Source of the DNA: Skermanella sp. TT6
Lineage (GTDB): Bacteria > Pseudomonadota > Alphaproteobacteria > Azospirillales > Azospirillaceae
NCBI RefSeq assembly: GCF_016653635.2
Contig: NZ_CP067420.1
Location: forward strand, 1,309,501-1,373,500
Direction of reading: 5' to 3'
DNA: 64,000 bases
Below the pieces are notes generated by a model, which saw nothing but the letters and a program-made list of their open reading frames with translations, searched no databases and had not been told where the DNA came from. Both the position numbers and the translations under genes were made by a program. Below, in pieces: positions 18,714 to 26,723 of the stretch. Each line of letters opens with the position of its first letter. Position 1 is the first letter of the stretch.

Positions 18714-19504
18714 CCGTCGTTCCCTCCCGTGTTCCCTGTTGCCACCCGGCCGGCGATGAAGTCGGCCAGGGTGGGCTCCCCGTCCGGCGCGGGGTCGTGA
18801 TAGCGGGCCTGGAGCAGGCCCCGGCAGAGATGCCCGTTGAACTCCGTGTTGATCCGGACCCGCCGAAGCACCGACAGGTATTCGGCGAAGTTCCGGGGGT
18901 CGATCGGTTCGCCCTGCGCCGTCGTGAAGGCGGCGTCGCCGGGGCCGCCGAACTCGCGGCGGATTTCCAGGTAGCGGCGGCACTGGCGGGCGACCTCGGC
19001 GTCGTCGATCGCCAGCGTCGCCAGGCGCGGGCAGTCGAGGTCGAGGATCGACGGGACCGTCCATCCCCGGTCGAGCAGGTAACGGATCACCGCCTCCTGC
19101 CGGCGCTGGAACGCCTTGATCCGGAAGGTCCGGCGCAGGTCGTCCAGGTCCTCGTCGGCCGCCTCGTCGCTGAAGGTCGACTTGAACGAGCGGCCTTGGG
19201 CCAGCCCCTCGTTGATCGTGTCGGAATACATGTGGTCGCGCAGGTCGACCAGGACCTGCCGGACCCAGGGGAGGGCGGAGACGGCGACGCGCATGTCGTC
19301 GGCCATCAGGAAGGCGAAGTTGGCGGCGCACCAGTATGTCGGCAGCCGGAACCCGATATGGACGCGGTCCTCCGCGTCCACCTCGACCTCCGTGACGAAG
19401 CGGAGCTCCGTCACGGATTCGTCGAGTTCGGGGTCCGTCACCGCAGCCAGGCTCGCCCACACCTCCGCCACGCGGGGGTCGCCCGAGGTGACGTGGGGTG
19501 TCAT
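18701..19504 (-). CDS. DUF59/MIP18-like accessory protein of the monooxygenase operon
   Basis: A 267-residue protein. Residues 10-80 are a DUF59/SufT-MIP18-like domain (AVTDPELDESVTELRFV and, later, the Cys in LPTYWCAANFAF). Such domains are linked to Fe-S or metal-centre maturation. The remaining 180 residues are helical with no domain I recognise. Comparable genes occur in actinobacterial propane monooxygenase clusters. It starts just after the amidohydrolase gene ends and overlaps groEL, so it is translationally coupled within the operon. A role in iron loading or assembly of the hydroxylase is a reasonable inference. Confidence 0.78.
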   Translation of the reverse strand: MTPHVTSGDPRVAEVWASLAAVTDPELDESVTELRFVTEVEVDAEDRVHIGFRLPTYWCAANFAFLMADDMRVAVSALPWVRQVLVDLRDHMYSDTINEGLAQGRSFKSTFSDEAADEDLDDLRRTFRIKAFQRRQEAVIRYLLDRGWTVPSILDLDCPRLATLAIDDAEVARQCRRYLEIRREFGGPGDAAFTTAQGEPIDPRNFAEYLSVLRRVRINTEFNGHLCRGLLQARYHDPAPDGEPTLADFIAGRVATGNTGGNDGCRK

Positions 19505-19509
19505 GGGCG

Positions 19510-20568
19510 TCAGTCTCCCAGGACTTCGGCGACCTGCGCCATGGTCTGTTCCCCGGCATGGGCCGGCGCCGTCCCGCTCAGCCTGGCCTTGTGGGCCGGC
19601 ACGTCGATGTCGTAGAGCTTCGCGGCGTTGAGCCCCAGGATCTTCCGCTTGGCATCCAGGTTCAGATCGACGCCCTTGTCCTTCTTGATGGTGTCGGGAA
19701 GCTCGTGCGCCATGAACTTCTCGACCATCCACTTGGGCGACCAGATCGCGTAGTCGCTGCCGTAGAGCAGCCGGTCGGGGCCGAGCCAGAACAGCAGCTC
19801 GGAGATCACCTGGTTGAAGTAGTCGGGCCGGCTGTGGATGAAGGGCAGGGCGACCGCCAACCCGCCGTAGACGTTCGGCTCCTGCACCGCGATCCAGCAG
19901 AAATCGTCCAGGCGCGGCAGGCCGCAATGCTCGACGATGAAGTTCAGCTCGGGGAAGCTGGTCGCCGCGTCGTCGATGTCGGCCACGTCGAAGGCGTCGC
20001 GGTTCAGGGGCAGGATGGTCGGGCCCTTGTGGACGTGGATGTTCTTCACGCCCAGCTTGACGCACTCGGCCATGTAGCGCTGGGCCCATTCGTCGGTCAG
20101 CTTCCAGCCCTTGCTGGCCCCCTTCCATTCCGCCGTGTAGAGCTTGACGCCCTTGATCTTGTACTTCTCGACCAGTTCGTGCAGCGCCTCGATGCCCGCC
20201 TCGCCGTCGCGCGGGTCCCAGGCGCCGTTGAGGATGAAGCGGTCGGGATACTTCTCCTTCAGGACGGCGTTCTGCTCCGTCGTGTTGAAGCCGTTGACGT
20301 AGAAGTCCTTCAGGTATGTCGGCTGGAAGATCGCCATGTCGTCGTAGCCCTCGACGAACAGGTCGTTGTACATGGTCTCCGCGCCGTACTTGTCGAACTT
20401 CTCCTTGGGCCAGACATAATCCTTGGGGCTCAGCGCGGTATGGTAGCCGTAGAAGCAGTCGATGAACTGCGCGCCGTGGACGTTCTTCTGGTTCTCCTTG
20501 CTGCCGTCCCACAGGTGGGTGTGGCCGTCGATGATGAAGATTTCCTCGCCTTCCGCCGTCTTGAACAT
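19510..20568 (-). CDS. Amidohydrolase-2 family protein of the monooxygenase operon
   Basis: A 352-residue metal-dependent hydrolase of the amidohydrolase 2/ACMS-decarboxylase-like group. The HxH metal motif is DGHTHLWD (residues about 15-22). Further ligands are likely the His of HVHKGP, the His of VEHCGLP and the Asp of LYGSDYAIWSPKW. The RBS GGAGGAAACG sits directly before the ATG. Its presence inside SDIMO operons is conserved, but its substrate is unknown. It could act on a downstream intermediate or have a maturation role. It lies 41 bases after mimD. Confidence 0.82.
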   Translation of the reverse strand: MFKTAEGEEIFIIDGHTHLWDGSKENQKNVHGAQFIDCFYGYHTALSPKDYVWPKEKFDKYGAETMYNDLFVEGYDDMAIFQPTYLKDFYVNGFNTTEQNAVLKEKYPDRFILNGAWDPRDGEAGIEALHELVEKYKIKGVKLYTAEWKGASKGWKLTDEWAQRYMAECVKLGVKNIHVHKGPTILPLNRDAFDVADIDDAATSFPELNFIVEHCGLPRLDDFCWIAVQEPNVYGGLAVALPFIHSRPDYFNQVISELLFWLGPDRLLYGSDYAIWSPKWMVEKFMAHELPDTIKKDKGVDLNLDAKRKILGLNAAKLYDIDVPAHKARLSGTAPAHAGEQTMAQVAEVLGD

Positions 20569-20609
20569 CGTTTCCTCCGCCGATCGGTTCTTGATTGGAT
20601 CTTGTCGGG

Positions 20610-20966
20610 TCAGGTGTATTCGAGCGCGTCGTCCATGTTGCCGAACAGCATGACCGTGTTGTCGTCGATCATGACCATGCGGCCGTAATGGGTGGAGGTG
20701 GAGATCTCGAACAGGTGCGGGGTCATCTCGCGGCCCAGCGCCTCGCTGATCTCGTCCATCTTGAATTCCATCCTGCCTTCGCCGTCGATGCGGATCATGG
20801 CCGGCATGTAGGTCACCTTGATGCCCGGCTTGCTCTCCATCACCTCGGCGATGCAGCGCGCCTCGACGCTGTCGTTCATGGTGACGCCGCACTGGTGCGA
20901 GATCGTGTGCTCGAAGGTCAGGTCCTGCATGGGCTTGAAGATGTTGAAGTCATGGGCGACGCTCAT
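20610..20966 (-). CDS. mimD: Monooxygenase coupling (effector) protein
   Basis: A 118-residue MmoB/DmpM-type effector with no cofactor. It binds the hydroxylase and tunes electron transfer and substrate entry. Recognisable stretches are GVTMNDSVEARCIAEVM near the middle and the beta segments FKMDEISEAL and EISTSTHYGRMVMIDD. Fourth gene of the mimABCD-order operon, 31 bases after mimC. An RBS-like AGGAGAAAAG precedes the ATG. Confidence 0.88.
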   Translation of the reverse strand: MSVAHDFNIFKPMQDLTFEHTISHQCGVTMNDSVEARCIAEVMESKPGIKVTYMPAMIRIDGEGRMEFKMDEISEALGREMTPHLFEISTSTHYGRMVMIDDNTVMLFGNMDDALEYT

Positions 20967-20997
20967 GGCTCTTTTCTCCTCTCTCGATCCGGGGTTT

Positions 20998-22119
20998 TCA
21001 GGCGTCGGCGGCCGGCTGGGCGGGGGCGGCGGCCGGCGCGATCGCGACGGCGGCGGGCACTTCGATGCCGATCTCGGCACAGATGGCCCTGAGGCGGTTG
21101 GACGAGGCCGCGAAGGCGTCGGTGAACTGGGCCGCCTTGACGCGCGGCTGCGACCAGACCGGCTGCAACTGGTTCGCCGCCTTGACGCACAGGGCGCCGT
21201 GCTTCTCCAGCCAGCCTTCCATGACCTTGCGGTTCGCCTCGCCGTGCTCGGCGTCCTGGGCCAACAGGTGGAACAGCTCGACCGTGTTGGCCAGGTTCTG
21301 CTCGTAGTCGGCCTCGGCCGCGGACACCACGGCGGGGGTCGCGAAATCGTTCTGGGCGGCGGCCAGCTGCATGACGAAGCCGCTGCGGAACAGCTCGGCG
21401 ACCAGCGGCTCGAACACGACGTTGGTCGCGAAATACTGCTCCAGGTAGTCCTCGGCGCCCATGACGGCCTCGGTCGCCTCGCGGGCACCCTGCCAGACCG
21501 GATCCTCGAGCCAGTGGGTCTTGCCGGCCGTCGCGTCGAAGACGGGCAGGTCCATGCCGATCTCGCTCAGGTACAGCGTCAGGTCCTGGGCGAAGCGCAG
21601 CTTGTAGGACGAGTTGGTCAGGATCGCGTTGTTGACCATCTGCGTGTAGCCGTAGCGCTGGGCATGCATGGTGGCCTTGCCCAACCCGTACTCCGCATGC
21701 TTGTAGGCGCCGACATGGTCCTGGAGGATCTTGACCCAGCGCTGATCGAAGCGCGACGGGGCGCCCGACTTGCGGGCATTGTCCACGACGTTCTTGATCA
21801 TGCCCTCGATGGTGGACTGGCGCTGGTAATGGGTCCGCTCCCATTCCTGGTCGGGCGCGCGGAACTTGTGCCAGTCCGACGACTGGAGCTTGGTCCAGCC
21901 CTTGTAGTAGGTCGGCGTCCCGTCGGCGAAGGAGATGATCCAGTTCTGGAGCAGGTAGCGTTCCGGATCGGGCTGGACGTCTACCGTCATGTCCTCGTAA
22001 TGGGTCGCCTTGCGTCCCTTCGGTTCATAGTAATTGTACTTGCGGCTGTCCCATCCCGGGAACTTCTTCGCGCCGGCGGCGCCGGACTTGACTTCCGTTT
22101 CCTGAACCTGTGCCGTCAT
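20998..22119 (-). CDS. mimC: Soluble di-iron monooxygenase, hydroxylase small (beta) subunit
   Basis: A 373-residue ferritin-fold subunit that pairs with MimA but carries no iron ligands of its own. Family stretches include FPGWDSRKYNYYEPKGRKAT, YEDMTVDVQPDPERYL and HAEYGLGKATMHAQRYGYT. An Ala/Pro-rich tail of about 20 residues follows the domain. It sits 41 bases after the reductase gene in the gene order large subunit, reductase, small subunit, coupling protein, which is the actinobacterial mimABCD/prmABCD order. Confidence 0.9.
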   Translation of the reverse strand: MTAQVQETEVKSGAAGAKKFPGWDSRKYNYYEPKGRKATHYEDMTVDVQPDPERYLLQNWIISFADGTPTYYKGWTKLQSSDWHKFRAPDQEWERTHYQRQSTIEGMIKNVVDNARKSGAPSRFDQRWVKILQDHVGAYKHAEYGLGKATMHAQRYGYTQMVNNAILTNSSYKLRFAQDLTLYLSEIGMDLPVFDATAGKTHWLEDPVWQGAREATEAVMGAEDYLEQYFATNVVFEPLVAELFRSGFVMQLAAAQNDFATPAVVSAAEADYEQNLANTVELFHLLAQDAEHGEANRKVMEGWLEKHGALCVKAANQLQPVWSQPRVKAAQFTDAFAASSNRLRAICAEIGIEVPAAVAIAPAAAPAQPAADA

Positions 22120-22160
22120 TTTTGTTTTCCTCCCCGTTTGCGAATGTTGTCGGACGGCCC

Positions 22161-23219
22161 TCACCGGAGGGCCGGCGTGAACTTGTCGAAATAGATGCGG
22201 TCCGGCTCGACGCCGCCGACCTGGAGCACCGGCAGCAGGGCGTCGATCATCGGCGGCGGCCCGCAGGAGTAGACGTCGATGTCGGAGGCGTCGCCGAGGG
22301 TACCGAGATGCCGGCGCACCACCTCGTGGATGAAGCCGGTCTCGCCCGTCCAGCCGTCCTCGGGCGCCGCGTCGGACAGCGCCGGGATGAAGCGGAAGTC
22401 GGGCAGGCGTTCGCTCAGTTCGGCGAAACGGTCGAGGTAGAATAGGTCGCGGGCCTGGCGGGCGCCGTAGAAGAAGCGGATCGGCCGGGCAGGCTCGCCG
22501 CATCCGATCTGGTCCTGGAGGATCGACCACAGCGGCGACATGCCCGAGCCGCCTCCCACCAGCACCATCGGGCCGGAGCGGTTCTCGCGCCGCAGGCAGG
22601 TACCGAACGGGCCGCGCAGCATCAGGCTGTCCCCGGCCTTGAGACTCCCGTCGAGCTGGGCCGAGAAGGCGCCCTGGGCGTACTTCTTGATGATGAAGTG
22701 CGGGTGGTGGGGGTCGCTGGGCGGGTTCGCCATCGAGAAGGAGCGCGTGATACCCTTGCCCGGGATGGTGACGTCGACATACTGGCCGGCCCAGAACTTC
22801 AGCGGCTGCTCGATCTCCAGTTCCAGGCGGAAGATGTCGTGGGTCAGCGGGACGATGGCGGTCAGCCTGGCCGCGAAGTCCTTGACCGCGATCGAACGGG
22901 ACAGCAGGTCCTCGTCATAGTTCAGCAGCTCGACCTCGATGTCGCTGTAGGCCAGCGTGCGGCAGAGCAGGATATGGTTGGTGTCGCGGTCCATCTCGGA
23001 CAGCGCGAACGTTGAATACTTCAGAAGTTCGACGTCACCGTCGACCAGCACGCATTTGCAGCTTGAGCATTGTCCTTCCTTGCAGCCGTGCATCAGCGAG
23101 ATGCCCTGGCGGAACGCGGCATCGAGAACGGTTTCCCCTTCCTCGACTTCCATCTCGATGCCGGCGGGCTGCAACAGGACCGTGTGGACCGCGCGGGCGG
23201 CCAACGGGTTCTGGGTCAT
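22161..23219 (-). CDS. mimB: Monooxygenase NADH reductase ([2Fe-2S]-FAD-NAD)
   Basis: A 352-residue reductase carrying electrons from NADH to the di-iron centre. N-terminal plant-type ferredoxin domain with Cys46, Cys51, Cys54 and Cys86 (GCKEGQCSSCKC ... LLC). The FAD site is TRSFSMANP. The NAD domain has VGGGSGMSPLWSIL and YSCGPPPMI near the C terminus. Length and order match MmoC/PrmB-type reductases. It is the second gene of the operon, 85 bases after mimA. Confidence 0.92.
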   Translation of the reverse strand: MTQNPLAARAVHTVLLQPAGIEMEVEEGETVLDAAFRQGISLMHGCKEGQCSSCKCVLVDGDVELLKYSTFALSEMDRDTNHILLCRTLAYSDIEVELLNYDEDLLSRSIAVKDFAARLTAIVPLTHDIFRLELEIEQPLKFWAGQYVDVTIPGKGITRSFSMANPPSDPHHPHFIIKKYAQGAFSAQLDGSLKAGDSLMLRGPFGTCLRRENRSGPMVLVGGGSGMSPLWSILQDQIGCGEPARPIRFFYGARQARDLFYLDRFAELSERLPDFRFIPALSDAAPEDGWTGETGFIHEVVRRHLGTLGDASDIDVYSCGPPPMIDALLPVLQVGGVEPDRIYFDKFTPALR

Positions 23220-23304
23220 GTGCGTTTCCCCTGGACGAAGATCTGGCGGTATCGGGCGGAAGTCGGGGAGCGCCTTGGCGGCGCTCCCCTGTCCCGGCCG
23301 GACG

Positions 23305-24969
23305 TCAGATCCGATGGACCTTGAAGCCCTTCTTGTACTCGGCGACGTGCTTCTCGCGCTGTTCGGGAGTCATCTCGCGGAGCGTGATCAGGGGGCTCTT
23401 GATCTCGTAGCCGCGCACATGGTCCAGGGTCCACATGTCCTTCTCGTCGAACGACAGGTGGGGCTGGGCGATCAGGGTCTTACCGTCGGGACGGACGAAG
23501 CCCATGTCCTTGATCGCGTCGGCCAGGTCCCAGCCATGGTACATGCTCTCCCACTCGCGATGGCCGCTGAAACGGCCCATGGCGGGGGTCGGCCGACCTT
23601 CGTACTCGCCCTGGAAGGCGACCTTGTGGGTCCAGCGGTCCACCTCGTGGCCGTAGGTGTAGATCTGGCCGTCCACCTCGTCCACCACCATGTCCTCGCG
23701 GATCAGGCAGGGCACCAGGTTGGACCAGCAGCGGTGCGGATAGACGTAGCCGGTGTCCACGAAGGTGATCGGCGGGTTGCCGGGCTTGCTGAGCTTGGCG
23801 TAGTTCTCCCACCAGGCGCCGAACTCGTCGTACCAGCCGGGATACTTGTGCTCGAACCACTCGAAGTCGCGCTCGGTCATGGCCTCGATGCGCCAGAAGT
23901 TGGCCCACCAGCCGGCGGAGAAGAACTGGGCGACCTTGTGGACGTAGTTCTTCTTGACGATCCGGTCGAACGCCTCGTGGACGTCGTCATGGTGGATCTT
24001 GATGCCGTACTTCTCCAGCGGCAGCATGTAGGTCCGGTAGTAGTCCTCGAAGATCCAGCGGTGCCACAGCTCCGCGTAGCTCTCCTTGTTCTTGTCGCGG
24101 TTCGTGGTGCCGTACTCGATGATGGTGCCGATGGCGGCGTCCACGATCGCGTGGTTCTGCCAGAACGCGTATTTGAGATCGCGCTCCAGGAGCTGGTGGT
24201 TGTCGGGATTGTTGAGGATCGACATCAGCAGCGAGTGGCCGTTGCCGATGTGCCGGCTCTCGTCCGACTGGACCGACAGGAACACGGTCGGCAGGGCGTA
24301 GTCGCCGTTCCGCGCCGCTTCGGACGGCATCGCGACGAACAGGGTGTTGGTGAAGGCCGTCTCGGCGACGACGGTCAGGTAGATGTTGGCGGCGGTGATC
24401 GCGTCGCCGGTCACGAATGCCTCGCCGAACTGACGGCCGATGGTGGTGGCGTAGCACTTGCCGAACGCCGCCTCGGTGATGTCGAACCCGGCCGGGTCGA
24501 TGTAGTTCTCCATGTACCACTTCTTCAGGTTCATCTGGATGGTCGAGTGCCTGAACTCGTCGACCATCTGCATGGTGAACCCGGTGCGCAGGTCATCGCC
24601 CGGCGCCAGCCGGCCGACCATCGCCATGGAGCGCGCGGCCGAGATCTCGGGGAAGGGGATGATCGCCAGGAACAGCTTCATCCATTCGACCCAGCGGGGC
24701 TCCACGTTGCGGAACATGTCGCCGCGCAACGCCGCGTCGAGCGCGCCGTAGACCCGGTTGTCCTTCTCTTCCTGCATGGGGAAGTACGACCGCAGGACCT
24801 GCTTCATGGGGTCCTTGGGCGCCTTGGAGATCTTGTAGTCCGTCGGGAAGGTCATGGCTTCCTGGACATAGGACGGGGTCCAGCCCAAGTCCGCGACCCG
24901 GCGCGCCGCCTCGCCGATGCTGATGCCCTTCTGAGCGATGATCTTGTTGAGCGTCAAACCGTCAGGCAT
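23305..24969 (-). CDS. mimA: Soluble di-iron monooxygenase, hydroxylase large (alpha) subunit
   Basis: A 554-residue catalytic subunit. The carboxylate-bridged di-iron ligands fit Glu108 (PFPEIS), Glu138 and His141 (DEFRH), Glu203 (VAETAF), and Glu237 and His240 (DESRH), a complete set. It is closest in look to the propane/acetone/phenol monooxygenases MimA and PrmA rather than methane monooxygenase, so a short alkane, ketone or phenol substrate is likely; sequence alone cannot choose. First gene of the operon, with GGGAG before the ATG. A near-perfect sigma-54 promoter lies 254 bases upstream, leaving a leader of about 240 bases. Confidence 0.93.
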   Translation of the reverse strand: MPDGLTLNKIIAQKGISIGEAARRVADLGWTPSYVQEAMTFPTDYKISKAPKDPMKQVLRSYFPMQEEKDNRVYGALDAALRGDMFRNVEPRWVEWMKLFLAIIPFPEISAARSMAMVGRLAPGDDLRTGFTMQMVDEFRHSTIQMNLKKWYMENYIDPAGFDITEAAFGKCYATTIGRQFGEAFVTGDAITAANIYLTVVAETAFTNTLFVAMPSEAARNGDYALPTVFLSVQSDESRHIGNGHSLLMSILNNPDNHQLLERDLKYAFWQNHAIVDAAIGTIIEYGTTNRDKNKESYAELWHRWIFEDYYRTYMLPLEKYGIKIHHDDVHEAFDRIVKKNYVHKVAQFFSAGWWANFWRIEAMTERDFEWFEHKYPGWYDEFGAWWENYAKLSKPGNPPITFVDTGYVYPHRCWSNLVPCLIREDMVVDEVDGQIYTYGHEVDRWTHKVAFQGEYEGRPTPAMGRFSGHREWESMYHGWDLADAIKDMGFVRPDGKTLIAQPHLSFDEKDMWTLDHVRGYEIKSPLITLREMTPEQREKHVAEYKKGFKVHRI

Positions 24970-25178
24970 GGTTTACTCCCTGGAATTCGTTGGCTGGAAT
25001 CTCGTTGCCGACATTTCGTATAACGACAGGTTTCCGCCTTGGCCGGCTCTTCGGGCCGGCTTGAGTTCAGTCCGGGATGGCGATCCATGACGTTCCGGAG
25101 CGTGGCATGCGCTCAGGGTGCAGAAATTTTCCGCCGTGCTGCTGTCATGTCCGTTTCCCCGCACTACTTCCTTGTTTA

Positions 25179-25190
25179 TTGCACTGCGTC
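25179..25190. promoter_or_regulatory. TTGCACTGC-type site inside the mimA leader
   Basis: TTGCACTGCGTC lies about 22-33 bases downstream of the predicted transcription start of the mim operon. A repressor bound there could block elongation. It is the same core as at 2164, 2226, 8583 and 11710. Confidence 0.4.
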
Positions 25191-25222
25191 ATGGGCGGTG
25201 CTTTGTTGTGCTTGTGATAGTC

Positions 25223-25238
25223 AGCAAAGGCCGTGCCA
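25223..25238 (-). promoter_or_regulatory. Sigma-54 (-24/-12) promoter of the mim operon
   Basis: On the minus strand the sequence is TGGCACG-GCCT-TTGCT, matching the consensus TGGCACG-N4-TTGCW at every defined position. The predicted start of transcription is near 25212. Activation would need an AAA+ activator, and two AcoR-type activators flank the cluster. Confidence 0.85.
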
Positions 25239-25396
25239 ATTCTTGGGGGCCTCGAAGCTCCTTGAAAATACTGGCTTGGGGAGCCTTTTCCCGAACTGAT
25301 CTGTGGTCATTGTTTACTTATGGGACGTTCAGGCCTGCTGGAGTGTTTCAAAACGGGCCGACGTGGACGGTTGTGGGAATTTGATTAGTTCGCGTC

Positions 25397-25936
25397 ATGC
25401 GACAGTATGTCGTTCCCGGTGATCCGGATTGTTCTCTGGAGCGCTCCGCAACGCCATGCTACTTTTTTGGCACGGCGAATATGCCGGACCTGGAATACGA
25501 CGGCGGGATGACGATGACTGGTGGAAGCTTCGGCCAAGTTACCGGCAGCGAGCGTGAAGTGATCCTTGCCGCCATACACGAGCTCGGAGTTCGCATGGAC
25601 CGGCGTTTCGAGCAGATGGACCGGCGTTTTGAGCAGGTGGACCGGCGTTTCGAGCAGGTGGACCGGCGCTTCGAGCAGGTGGACAAGCGCTTGGAAAAGA
25701 TCGATGAGCATTCCAAGCAGATGGACAGGCAGTTGGATCGGACGGACATGCGCGTCGAGACGCTTGAAACCGAGGTCAGCGGGATCAAGTCCGAGATGAA
25801 AGTCTTGAGCAAAGGTGTCCTCGCGCTCCAATTGTCGATGAAGCACCTGCCGAGCTACTGGCACATGTATGTCGCGCTGACGGGGCTGGTCGTGACCGTT
25901 TACAGCCTCATGCGCTTCGCCATGCCGAGCCACTGA
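25397..25936 (+). CDS. Tandem-heptad coiled-coil protein with C-terminal membrane anchor
   Basis: Up to 179 residues. The core is a run of seven-residue units: MDRRFEQ twice, VDRRFEQ twice, then diverging VDKRLEK, IDEHSKQ, MDRQLDR and so on, a long coiled coil. A membrane helix (YVALTGLVVTVYSLMRF) ends the protein. The first four units are near-identical 21-base repeats (25595-25678), so length polymorphism between strains is expected. No start has a good ribosome site. ATG 25481 or 25508 would remove the poorly conserved-looking N terminus and may be the real start. Divergent from mimA; no functional link is evident. Confidence 0.6.
   Translation: MRQYVVPGDPDCSLERSATPCYFFGTANMPDLEYDGGMTMTGGSFGQVTGSEREVILAAIHELGVRMDRRFEQMDRRFEQVDRRFEQVDRRFEQVDKRLEKIDEHSKQMDRQLDRTDMRVETLETEVSGIKSEMKVLSKGVLALQLSMKHLPSYWHMYVALTGLVVTVYSLMRFAMPSH
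25595..25678 (+). repeat. Four tandem 21-bp repeats encoding MDRRFEQ
   Basis: Four consecutive 21-base units differ from each other by only a few bases, mainly ATG/GTG at the first codon and a C/T at the Phe codon. A fifth unit at 25679-25699 has diverged. The array is in frame with the coiled-coil gene. Confidence 0.9.
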
Positions 25937-25944
25937 TCGAGGCG

Positions 25945-26127
25945 CTATTTCTTCGCCGCCTCCTCCGGTTTCGCCTTCTTCTCCGCGATGTAGCGGGCGC
26001 CTAGGATCAGGGCGCCCATGGTGAAGTCCTCGCCGTGGGCGGCGATCATTTCCTGTGACAGGTCGGCGAGCCGTTTGAAGAACTCGTCCTTGGAAGCATC
26101 CTCGGCCGATGCGGCTGAAGTGGTCAT
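25945..26127 (-). CDS. 60-aa helical protein
   Basis: A 60-residue protein. Its middle, FFKRLADLSQEMIAAHGEDF, is an amphipathic helix followed by TMGALILGARYIAE and a Lys-rich end. GGAG lies about 13 bases before the ATG. It is the last gene of the set adh, CDGSH protein, coiled coil, 60-aa protein and probably shares the sigma-54 transcript of adh. The ending closely resembles short alphaproteobacterial proteins of unknown role. Confidence 0.6.
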   Translation of the reverse strand: MTTSAASAEDASKDEFFKRLADLSQEMIAAHGEDFTMGALILGARYIAEKKAKPEEAAKK

Positions 26128-26162
26128 GGTGTCGGAACTCCGTTTTTCGTTCTGTCCAGCGT

Positions 26163-26465
26163 TCAGTGCGGTTCGTTCAGCCGGTGGACGATGTCTTCCA
26201 GCTTGAGGATCAGGGCCTCGCGTTCAGCCTCGATCTTCTTCGTCTGCTCGATGGCGTCGCGGTGCTCCCGTTCCAGCTCGGCCAGCCGGGCCGACAGTTC
26301 GGGAGTGGGCTCCGCCGCCAGATCCTGGCGGCAGCGCGACAGCTCGAACTCCACCCCGGCGCGCCGGCCCTCCCGCGTGAGCTGGGCCGAGTTCAGCTCG
26401 GTCAGCTTGGCGACGATGGCGTAGCGCTCGGCCATCAGGGTCTGGAACGCGTCGTCAGAGGTCAT
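26163..26465 (-). CDS. 100-aa coiled-coil protein of the adh operon
   Basis: A 100-residue, almost fully helical protein with heptad-like spacing of Leu, Ile and Val (MAERYAIVAKLTELNSAQL; later SARLAELEREHRDAIEQTKK), no Trp and a single Cys. It overlaps the end of the CDGSH gene by 11 bases, so it is translationally coupled to it. The partner and role are unknown; a structural or scaffold role is only a guess. Confidence 0.65.
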   Translation of the reverse strand: MTSDDAFQTLMAERYAIVAKLTELNSAQLTREGRRAGVEFELSRCRQDLAAEPTPELSARLAELEREHRDAIEQTKKIEAEREALILKLEDIVHRLNEPH

Positions 26466-26697
26466 TGTGATGGCCGTCGCAGAGCGGCGGGTTGGCGGTG
26501 CGCTTGCAGCCGCACAGGAAGACCGTCCCGGTGCCGGGCGCCCTCCAACCCATCGGGCTGATCCCCGTGCCGGCGTGGGAGCCGTCGCAGATCGGCTGGG
26601 TGGCGCTGCGTCCGCACCGGCACCAGAAGACCAGATCGCCTTCCTCGACCTCCCACTCGTACGGGCCGGCCTGGGCGACTTCGGGTTCGAAACCCAT
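26455..26697 (-). CDS. Tandem CDGSH iron-sulfur protein
   Basis: An 80-residue protein with two CDGSH-type [2Fe-2S] sites. The first is CRCGRSATQPICDGSH and the second CGCKRTANPPLCDGHH, each with three Cys and one His in mitoNEET-like spacing. It is a soluble bacterial double-CDGSH type without a membrane anchor. AGGAGATC precedes the ATG. It lies 26 bases downstream of the alcohol dehydrogenase and upstream of a coiled-coil gene. A redox or Fe-S supply role for the alkane pathway is inferred from position only. Confidence 0.88.
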   Translation of the reverse strand: MGFEPEVAQAGPYEWEVEEGDLVFWCRCGRSATQPICDGSHAGTGISPMGWRAPGTGTVFLCGCKRTANPPLCDGHHNDL

Positions 26698-26723
26698 GGC
26701 GATCTCCTCCGGGTATGTGGGCC

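Larger units (their letters stand above)
24970..25396. other. mimA leader and regulatory region
   Basis: 427 bases between mimA and the divergent coiled-coil protein. It contains the -24/-12 promoter (25223-25238), a TTGCACTGCGTC element inside the predicted leader (25179-25190), a GCCGGC-TCTTCGG-GCCGGC hairpin (25042-25060), and upstream words TGTTTAC (25311-25317) and GCCTGCT (25333-25339) also found upstream of the alcohol-dehydrogenase promoter. These are candidate activator-binding sites. Confidence 0.55.

Noticed and set aside
24973-25164. 63-codon open frame in the mimA leader ending just before mimA
   Set aside because: Composition is Ser/Arg/Pro-rich and unlike a leader peptide, and the frame has no regulatory codon run. 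It probably results from high GC content. A weak GGGGAAACGG before its ATG keeps it from being fully excluded.
25464-25480. TGGCACG-like sequence on the plus strand before the coiled-coil gene as a sigma-54 promoter
   Set aside because: The GC of the -12 element is two bases too far from the GG of the -24 element, and there is no TTGC.
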